Of a DNA stretch of 13,517 nt, positions 7,274 to 13,517 are shown one piece after another. The position numbers were made by a program, and so were the translations under genes. Numbering within the stretch: position 1 is the first letter of the stretch; each line of letters starts with the position of its first letter. The stretch covers positions 1 to 13,517 of the forward strand of contig CAINWC010000168.1 in the NCBI GenBank assembly GCA_903854305.1. Reading direction: 5' to 3'. The notes beneath the pieces were generated by a model. It was not told where the DNA came from and searched no databases. It saw nothing but the letters and a program-made list of their open reading frames with translations. The stretch comes from an uncultured Pseudomonadota bacterium (lineage in GTDB: Bacteria > Pseudomonadota > Gammaproteobacteria > Burkholderiales > Methylophilaceae).

Positions 7274-8164
7274 ATGACTACCATGACACTATTTAACAAA
7301 AACTACCCTTACGGGTCAAGTGCGTTTCATCATATGGTCAGCAATCAAGTGCAATCTGCGCTAGATGAAGATATTGGCACAGGCGACCTGACGGCACAGC
7401 TTATCCCAGCAACACAGTTTGTTAGCGCAAACATTATGGTGCGTGATTCAGCGGTTATCTGCGGTATAGATTGGGTTAATGCCTGCTTTAAACAGATAGA
7501 TGCCAATATAGAAGTTGATTGGCACGTTGTTGAAGGTGATTATGTATACGCAAATCAAGTGTTGTGCAGCATTAAAGGTTTAGCGCGATCACTGTTAACT
7601 GGTGAACGCTGTGCGCTTAACTTCCTGCAAACCTTATCAGCTACCGCCACTGAAACACGCAAATACGTAGATGCAATTGCTGGCACGCACGCACAAATTT
7701 TAGACACGCGTAAAACCATTCCTAATTTACGTTTAGCGCAAAAATATGCGGTTACCGTGGGTGGCGGGCATAATCAACGCCTAGCTTTATATGATGGCAT
7801 TTTGATTAAAGAGAATCACATTGCCGCAGCAGGTAGTATTCGCGCGGTAATGGCACAAGCTTTTGCGTTGGACACACATAAAAACATACAAATTGAAGTT
7901 GAAAATTTAATTCAATTGCAAGAAGCCTTAGATGTCGGCGCCACCAGTATTTTATTGGATAACTTTAGCCCAGCCTTATTACGTGAGGCTGTGCACTTAA
8001 ATGAGAAGTCTGAAAAGTTCGCGATATTGGAGGCTTCTGGCGGCATCACTTTGGCAAACGTGCGTGAAATCGCACTCACTGGTGTTGATAGAATATCAAT
8101 TGGCGCTATTACTAAAAACGTACAGGCGATAGATTTGTCGATGCGGATGATTGGGTCGGATTAA
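7274..8164 (+). CDS. nadC: Nicotinate-nucleotide pyrophosphorylase (quinolinate phosphoribosyltransferase)
   Basis: NadC converts quinolinate and PRPP to nicotinate mononucleotide, CO2 and PPi, completing de novo entry into NAD synthesis. Family blocks in the 296-residue product are EDIGTGDLT at 32-40, the TGERCALNFLQ block at 109-119, DTRKT at 144-148 (phosphate and quinolinate binding), GGGHNQR at 163-169, KENH at 179-182, EVEN at 208-211, LLDN at 227-230, EASGGI at 253-258 and RISIGAITK at 273-281. The start is uncertain. The ATG at 7274 gives about 20 residues before the conserved region and has no Shine-Dalgarno; ATGs at 7283 and 7334 are also in frame, and 7334 gives a start (MVSNQVQSALDEDIG) much like typical NadC proteins. 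It is followed by the ATPase gene after 73 nt on the same strand. Confidence 0.96.
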   Translation: MTTMTLFNKNYPYGSSAFHHMVSNQVQSALDEDIGTGDLTAQLIPATQFVSANIMVRDSAVICGIDWVNACFKQIDANIEVDWHVVEGDYVYANQVLCSIKGLARSLLTGERCALNFLQTLSATATETRKYVDAIAGTHAQILDTRKTIPNLRLAQKYAVTVGGGHNQRLALYDGILIKENHIAAAGSIRAVMAQAFALDTHKNIQIEVENLIQLQEALDVGATSILLDNFSPALLREAVHLNEKSEKFAILEASGGITLANVREIALTGVDRISIGAITKNVQAIDLSMRMIGSD

Positions 8165-8237
8165 TATCGGCGCATATTTGAAAAAATTTTGCGTGTTAAT
8201 ATGTTGAAAGCAACAATAAATACAAAGGCATTCAAGC

Positions 8238-10022
8238 ATGATTAAACCTGCTACGCTAATCAATCCCACCGGTCGCCTCACACTAGGTGATGTACTTCGC
8301 ATGCTGGTAAACGACGGCATGCTAGATAAATTAGAAGCCGAAAAGCTATACAAAGACCGTAAGCTTGATAGCTCTAACCTGCATCCACTGGTTGTGGTGG
8401 GCGAGCAAAAGTGGAAAAGCCTGAAACCACCACATAAAGCAATGACGGTAGAAGTCCTGTCTGCCTGGCTGGCAGAGCATGCCGGCTTAGATTACTACCA
8501 CATAGACCCACTTAAATTAGACTTTGGCTCTGCGGCAAAGATCGTCTCTCAAGGCTATGCTGAACGCCTAAAAATCATGCCCGTTTCGGCCAAAAATGGT
8601 GAGGCGATTATCGCCACCACCGAGCCTTTTAGCACCGATTGGATAGCGGATCTTGAGCGCGTGCTGAAGATGAAAATAAAACTGGTCATGGCTAACCCAC
8701 TAGAAATCAGCCGTTACTTGCCGGAAATCTACAGTTTAGCGAGCTCAATGAATGCCGCAGACTTAGCCAAAGCAGGGCAAATTGTTGGTGTACAGAATTT
8801 TGAGCAGTTAATCGAACTAGGCAAAGACAAAAATCTGGATGCCAACGAACAACATGTGGTGAATATTGTTGATTGGCTATTCAAATATGCCTTTGAACAA
8901 CGTGCCAGTGATATTCACTTAGAGCCGCGTCGCAACATGGGCATGATGCGTTTTAGAATCGATGGTGTCTTACATCAAGTGTATCAACTTCCACCTAACA
9001 TCATGAACGCCATTACCAGCCGCATTAAGCTGCTAGGGCGTATGGATATGGTAGAAAAGCGTCGCCCTCAAGATGGTCGCATTAAAACATTATCAGCTGA
9101 AGGCCAGGAAATTGAATTGCGCTTATCCACTATGCCGACTGCATTTGGTGAAAAAATGGTCATGCGTATTTTTGCGCCCGATGTTTCTGCCAAAGACTTT
9201 TTAGCCCTGGGCTTTTCTAAAGCACAGGCCGACACTTGGAACACCTGGACTAAAGCCCCGAACGGCATTATTTTAGTCACAGGCCCTACTGGCTCAGGTA
9301 AAACCACTACACTTTACGCCACATTACGCACGCTCGCCACGCCCGAAGTCAACGTTTGTACCGTAGAAGAGCCGATAGAAATGGTCGAACCATTATTCAA
9401 TCAAATGCAGGTACAAACGAATATCGGGCTTAATTTCGCAGATTGCATCCGCACGTTGATGCGGCAAGATCCTGACATCATTATGGTAGGTGAGATTCGC
9501 GATTTAGAAACAGCCGACATGGCGATTCAAGCGGCACTTACCGGCCATTTGGTGCTATCGACCTTACATACCAACGATTCACCCTCAGCGGTTACCCGCT
9601 TGTTAGATTTAGGTGTGCCGTCATACCTGATTCACTCCACAGTATTAGGTATTATGGCGCAACGTTTGGTACGCACATTGTGTATGAGCTGCAAAGAACC
9701 AACATCTATTGAACAAAGTAAATGGGATGAGTTAGTAGGCCCATTCAAGCTGCCAAAACCTGCACATATTTATAAACCTGTTGGCTGCTTAGAATGCCGC
9801 AACACCGGCTTTAGGGGGCGTAGCGGTATATATGAAATGCTCACCATGACGCCAGCATTAAGAAAGCTGATTACCCCAGAAACTGATTTAGCAAAACTCA
9901 CAAAGCTAGCCCAACAACAAGGCATGCAACCGCTAATTATTAATGGTGCTGAGAAAATTGCTGCGGGATTGACTACCATTGAAGAGTTGCTAAAAGTAGC
10001 ACCGCCGTTAGAGACCGAGTAA
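8238..10022 (+). CDS. GspE/PilB-family secretion or type IV pilus assembly ATPase
   Basis: This 594-residue protein belongs to the hexameric cytoplasmic ATPases that power type II secretion or type IV pilus extension. A GspE N-terminal domain covers about residues 69-165, preceded by a helical segment at 13-40 (RLTLGDVLRMLVNDG) that loosely recalls the first motif of MshEN c-di-GMP-binding domains. The catalytic domain has Walker A GPTGSGKT at 349-356, the Asp box EEPIE at 377-381, Walker B IIMVGEIRD at 414-422 with E419, and the His box TGHLVLSTLHTND at 435-447. Cysteines 482, 485, 517 and 520 form the CxxC-CxxC zinc site of GspE/PilB proteins. AAAGG (8224-8228) lies 9 nt before the ATG. No pilin, platform protein or prepilin peptidase gene is in the window, so it cannot be assigned to GspE, PilB or MshE. 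It shares no retraction-ATPase (PilT) architecture. It lies directly behind nadC. Confidence 0.93.
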   Translation: MIKPATLINPTGRLTLGDVLRMLVNDGMLDKLEAEKLYKDRKLDSSNLHPLVVVGEQKWKSLKPPHKAMTVEVLSAWLAEHAGLDYYHIDPLKLDFGSAAKIVSQGYAERLKIMPVSAKNGEAIIATTEPFSTDWIADLERVLKMKIKLVMANPLEISRYLPEIYSLASSMNAADLAKAGQIVGVQNFEQLIELGKDKNLDANEQHVVNIVDWLFKYAFEQRASDIHLEPRRNMGMMRFRIDGVLHQVYQLPPNIMNAITSRIKLLGRMDMVEKRRPQDGRIKTLSAEGQEIELRLSTMPTAFGEKMVMRIFAPDVSAKDFLALGFSKAQADTWNTWTKAPNGIILVTGPTGSGKTTTLYATLRTLATPEVNVCTVEEPIEMVEPLFNQMQVQTNIGLNFADCIRTLMRQDPDIIMVGEIRDLETADMAIQAALTGHLVLSTLHTNDSPSAVTRLLDLGVPSYLIHSTVLGIMAQRLVRTLCMSCKEPTSIEQSKWDELVGPFKLPKPAHIYKPVGCLECRNTGFRGRSGIYEMLTMTPALRKLITPETDLAKLTKLAQQQGMQPLIINGAEKIAAGLTTIEELLKVAPPLETE

Positions 10023-10043
10023 AAACTATCCCTATTGAATACA

Positions 10044-10067
10044 GCGCATTAACAACGCGTAATGCGC
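10044..10067 (+). terminator. Stem-loop after the ATPase gene, probable terminator
   Basis: GCGCATTA (10044-10051) pairs perfectly with TAATGCGC (10060-10067) around an 8-nt loop, 21 nt after the stop codon. A T-rich stretch (TTGTTTTT, 10081-10088) follows only after 13 nt, further than in ideal intrinsic terminators. Confidence 0.45.
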
Positions 10068-10239
10068 CGTATGAAATCACTTGTTTTTGGCATATTACCT
10101 ACCACTAACATGCCCTACTATAACTATAGCCAATCTGTTAAACAACCAATGAAATCCTCCAGATAAATGCTGATAAAACATGAGGCACAAACTAACACCT
10201 GAAAATCCGACAAAATCAGCCTACATTCACTCATCATCC

Positions 10240-10268
10240 TTGACCAAATAGGCTCAAACCGTTATGGT
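10240..10268 (+). promoter_or_regulatory. Candidate sigma70 promoter of the ilv operon
   Basis: TTGACC (10240-10245, five of six consensus bases) is followed after exactly 17 nt by TATGGT (10263-10268, four of six). Initiation near 10275 would give an untranslated leader of about 138 nt before ilvB. Confidence 0.45.
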
Positions 10269-10297
10269 ATAGGGTTGGTATATAAGCATGAAAAAAG

Positions 10298-10334
10298 TCA
10301 CTAAATCTAATAAAAACAAGCGTTAATTTAGTGA
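10298..10334 (+). promoter_or_regulatory. AT-rich stem-loop in the ilvB leader
   Basis: TCACTAAAT (10298-10306) is the exact reverse complement of ATTTAGTGA (10326-10334), a 9-bp stem around 19 nt. It lies in the predicted leader RNA, about 80 nt before the ilvB start. A second weaker pairing follows (AAAGCTAA 10348-10355 with TTAGCCTTT 10367-10375, one bulge). Neither is followed by a T-run, so terminator function is not indicated. Confidence 0.3.
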
Positions 10335-10409
10335 AAAAGCCCTATTTAAAGCTAAGTAAAAAATTTTTAGCCTTTATTTAAAAAAACTTAAAATTCAAAG
10401 TACAAAAAC

Positions 10410-10435
10410 AGCATGGAACAAAGCATGGAACAAAG
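10410..10435 (+). repeat. 12-bp tandem duplication spanning the ilvB start codon
   Basis: AGCATGGAACAA occurs at 10410-10421 and again directly at 10422-10433, and the match continues for two more bases. It duplicates the ATG and the next codons in frame, so the product can begin MEQSMEQS or, from the second ATG, MEQSSK. GGA at 10415-10417 inside the first copy is 7 nt before the second ATG, whereas the first ATG has no clear Shine-Dalgarno. Confidence 0.9.
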
Positions 10436-12152
10436 TTCTAAACAATTTACTGGCGCAGAAATTTTAATCCGCTGCCTGCATGAAGAAAACGTGGAGTTTG
10501 TATTTGGCTACCCAGGCGGCGCGGTGCTGAATATCTACGATGCGATTTTCCATCAGGATAAATTCAAGCACATCTTAGTCCGCCACGAACAAGCCGCACT
10601 TCATGCCGCTGATGCCTATTCTCGCTCTACTGGCAAAGTAGGCGTGGCGCTTGTTACATCGGGCCCAGGCGCAACTAACGCAGTGACTGGCATTGCCACG
10701 GCTTATATGGATTCTATTCCTATGGTCATTATCAGTGGCCAGGTTCCTACTTACGCCATTGGCGAAGATGCTTTTCAAGAATGCGACACGGTTGGCATTA
10801 CGCGCCCTTGTGTAAAACACAACTTTTTAGTTAAAGATGTAAAAGACATTGCCGCGACCATGAAAAAGGCGTTTTATGTAGCCTCCAGCGGTCGCCCAGG
10901 TCCAGTATTAGTGGATATTCCTAAGGATATTACCGCGCATTTATGTGCATTTGAATATCCTGAGACGGTACAACTACGCTCATACAGTCCTGTGACTAAA
11001 GGGCATTTAGGCCAAATCAAAAAAGCGCTCAAATTACTCGCTGAAGCGAAACGCCCAATGGTGTATTCAGGTGGCGGCGTAGTATTGGGTGATGCTTCTG
11101 CGCATTTAATCAAACTGATTCAAGCGCTTGATATACCAATCACGAGTACTTTGATGGGCTTAGGCGGCTTCCCCGCGTCTGATAAGCATTTCTTAGGCAT
11201 GTTAGGCATGCACGGCACTTACGAAGCCAATATGGCCATGCAAGAGTGTGATGTTTTGCTGGCCGTTGGCGCACGTTTTGATGACCGCGTAATTGGCAAC
11301 ACAGAGCACTTTTTATCTAATCCGCGCACAATCATTCATATTGATATTGATCCATCGTCAATCTCAAAACGCGTAAAAATTGATGTGCCGATTGTAGGTG
11401 ATGTTAAATCTGTACTCGCAGACATGAACGACCTGATTGCGGCAGAAAAACCCGCACAAAATACGGTTGCACTTGCTGCCTGGTTTAAACAAATTAAAGC
11501 ATGGCGCGGCAAAAACTGTTTAAGTTTTGCGCAAAGTACTGAGTTTATTAAACCGCAATACGTCATACAAAAACTACATGAAGTGACTAAAGGCGAGGCT
11601 TTTGTCACGTCTGACGTTGGCCAGCATCAAATGTGGGCGGCACAATACTATCCGTTTGATAAACCACGTCGCTGGATTAACTCTGGCGGCTTAGGCACGA
11701 TGGGCGTTGGCTTGCCTTACGCGATGGGCGTGCAGTTTGCACATCCTGAAGCACAAGTAGCGTGCGTGACTGGTGAAGGCAGTATTCAAATGAATATTCA
11801 AGAGCTTTCTACCTGCTTGCAATATCATCTGCCGATTAAAGTGATTTTGCTGAACAATCGCTATCTAGGTATGGTGCGTCAATGGCAGGAGTTTTTCTAT
11901 GAGAATCGCTATTCAGAGTCTTACATGGAAAGCCTGCCTGACTTTGTTAAACTAGCTGAAGCTTATGGTCACGTTGGCATGCGCATCGAGAACCCGAGAG
12001 ATGTTGACGGCGCACTCGTAGAGGCATTTAGCCCTAAACTTAAAGATCGATTTGTATTTATGAACTTCTTGACCGACCAAAAAGAAAACGTATTTCCTAT
12101 GATTCCAGGCGGCAAGGGCTTGTCTGTAATGATTTTGGCGGAGAATCTATAA
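10413..12152 (+). CDS. ilvB: Acetohydroxyacid (acetolactate) synthase, catalytic large subunit
   Basis: This is the catalytic subunit of the thiamine-diphosphate enzyme that joins pyruvate with pyruvate or 2-ketobutyrate, the first common step of valine, leucine and isoleucine synthesis. Of 579 residues, the N-terminal TPP-binding domain has FGYPGGAVL at 31-39 and RHEQAA at 57-62 with catalytic E59. The central FAD-binding region includes GARFDDR at 286-292. The C-terminal TPP domain has GLGTMGVGLP at 426-435 and the Mg/TPP motif GEGS at 454-457 with N481/N482. The motif has Glu455 where GDG is the textbook form; I recall GEGS from other betaproteobacterial enzymes, so it is probably not a defect. 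The protein resembles E. coli IlvI (AHAS III). The start is ambiguous because a 12-bp duplication offers ATGs at 10413 and 10425; the second has a better upstream purine motif. The stop overlaps the ilvN ATG by one base. Confidence 0.97.
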   Translation: MEQSMEQSSKQFTGAEILIRCLHEENVEFVFGYPGGAVLNIYDAIFHQDKFKHILVRHEQAALHAADAYSRSTGKVGVALVTSGPGATNAVTGIATAYMDSIPMVIISGQVPTYAIGEDAFQECDTVGITRPCVKHNFLVKDVKDIAATMKKAFYVASSGRPGPVLVDIPKDITAHLCAFEYPETVQLRSYSPVTKGHLGQIKKALKLLAEAKRPMVYSGGGVVLGDASAHLIKLIQALDIPITSTLMGLGGFPASDKHFLGMLGMHGTYEANMAMQECDVLLAVGARFDDRVIGNTEHFLSNPRTIIHIDIDPSSISKRVKIDVPIVGDVKSVLADMNDLIAAEKPAQNTVALAAWFKQIKAWRGKNCLSFAQSTEFIKPQYVIQKLHEVTKGEAFVTSDVGQHQMWAAQYYPFDKPRRWINSGGLGTMGVGLPYAMGVQFAHPEAQVACVTGEGSIQMNIQELSTCLQYHLPIKVILLNNRYLGMVRQWQEFFYENRYSESYMESLPDFVKLAEAYGHVGMRIENPRDVDGALVEAFSPKLKDRFVFMNFLTDQKENVFPMIPGGKGLSVMILAENL

Positions 12153-12643
12153 TGCGTCATATTATTTCACTGTTAATGGAAAATGAATCTGGCGCCTTAT
12201 CACGTGTAGCAGGCTTGTTTTCAGCACGCGGTTACAACATTGAATCACTCACTGTTGCGGCAACAGAAGATCCGACTTTGTCACGCATGACCATTGTCAC
12301 TTCAGGCTCTGAAGCAGTCATTGAGCAAATTATCAAGCAACTCAATAAATTAATTGACGTTGTAAAAGTGCTCGATTTAAACGATGGGAAATTTATCGAG
12401 CGTGAATTGATGCTCGTTAAAGTAAAAGCCACTGGCGCTTTCAGAGAAGAAATGAAACGCATGTGCGATATTTTCAGAGGCCGTATTATCGATGTGGCCG
12501 ACGGCAGTTTTACCATTGAGCTTACCGGCTCAGGCAACAAGTTAGATGCTTTTATCGAAAGCTTAGATAAGGCAGCGATTCTAGAAACCGTGCGTACAGG
12601 CGCTTCTGGCATAGGTCGCGGCGACCGAATTCTAAAAGTTTAA
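12152..12643 (+). CDS. ilvN: Acetohydroxyacid synthase, regulatory small subunit (IlvH/IlvN)
   Basis: This regulatory partner of the large subunit raises its activity and confers valine feedback inhibition. The 163-residue protein has an N-terminal ACT domain (about 1-78) and the conserved C-terminal domain of IlvH (about 82-160). It aligns closely with E. coli IlvH, and N11, G14 and N29, positions tied to valine binding in that protein, are all present; feedback sensitivity is therefore likely, by inference. Its ATG (12152-12154) overlaps the ilvB TAA (12150-12152), with GGAG at 12140-12143 inside the end of ilvB, so translational coupling and equal output are expected. The symbol ilvH is equally valid. 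Confidence 0.97.
   Translation: MRHIISLLMENESGALSRVAGLFSARGYNIESLTVAATEDPTLSRMTIVTSGSEAVIEQIIKQLNKLIDVVKVLDLNDGKFIERELMLVKVKATGAFREEMKRMCDIFRGRIIDVADGSFTIELTGSGNKLDAFIESLDKAAILETVRTGASGIGRGDRILKV

Positions 12644-13517
<874 letters not shown>

Larger units (their letters stand above)
10023..10412. other. 390-bp non-coding region between the ATPase gene and ilvB
   Basis: No credible gene was found here. The region holds a stem-loop at 10044-10067 near the ATPase stop, a candidate promoter at 10240-10268, an AT-rich inverted repeat at 10298-10334 and a series of A-tracts from 10291 to 10408. Two tiny reading frames, 10071-10166 (31 codons) and 10288-10326 (12 codons, MKKVTKSNKNKR), lack ribosome binding sites. 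The second is not enriched for Ile, Val or Leu codons, so a classical ilv attenuator peptide is not evident. It is the longest non-coding stretch in the window. Confidence 0.6.

Noticed and set aside
10071..10166. 31-codon open frame in the ATPase-ilvB gap
   Set aside because: It has no Shine-Dalgarno, begins 3 nt after the end of the stem-loop at 10044-10067, and its composition gives no sign of coding.
10288..10326. 12-codon frame (MKKVTKSNKNKR) as an ilv leader peptide
   Set aside because: It has one Val and no Ile or Leu codons, no ribosome binding site, and no attenuator with a U-run downstream.
12232..12612. 126-codon open frame on the minus strand inside ilvN
   Set aside because: It mirrors a strongly conserved ACT-domain gene and shows no independent start signal or recognisable motifs.

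Overview
The window reads as an ordinary chromosomal segment of an AT-leaning betaproteobacterium. The best guess is Methylophilaceae (Methylotenera/Methylophilus-like). This rests on the character of the RNase G, NudJ, MnmA, QPRTase and acetolactate synthase sequences, on a betaproteobacterial type of dynamin-like GTPase at the left edge, and on the compact layout. The taxon is inferred from protein style, not from a search. Twelve protein genes are supported. The first and last run off the window. No RNA genes, insertion sequences, phage genes or CRISPR arrays were seen.

Left part (1-3862): the C-terminal portion of a dynamin-family GTPase on the + strand converges on a minus-strand maf-rng pair (nucleotide pyrophosphatase, then ribonuclease G). 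A perfect 12-bp inverted repeat lies between the two stop codons. The rng gene uses a TTG start that is forced by an upstream in-frame stop.

Middle (4044-8164): a MarC-family membrane protein, a NudJ-type Nudix hydrolase and the tRNA 2-thiouridylase MnmA lie on the + strand. The nudJ-mnmA pairing is the same as in enterobacteria. Next comes a minus-strand YibF-like glutathione S-transferase, then divergently nadC (quinolinate phosphoribosyltransferase, NAD synthesis).

Right part (8238-13517): an isolated GspE/PilB-type secretion or pilus ATPase sits directly behind nadC. This recalls the nadC-pilin-ATPase neighbourhood known from Pseudomonas and E. coli, but no pilin or platform gene is present here. 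A 390-bp non-coding stretch follows, with a candidate sigma70 promoter, inverted repeats and spaced A-tracts. It leads into the branched-chain amino acid operon ilvB-ilvN(H)-ilvC, which is cut by the window end inside ilvC. IlvB and IlvN form acetohydroxyacid synthase, and IlvC performs the next step to isoleucine, valine and the leucine precursor.

I found no convincing undescribed multi-gene system. The observations most worth a second look are the tandemly duplicated start region of ilvB, the long structured ilv leader without an obvious attenuator peptide, the orphan nadC-linked ATPase, and the uncertain nadC start.
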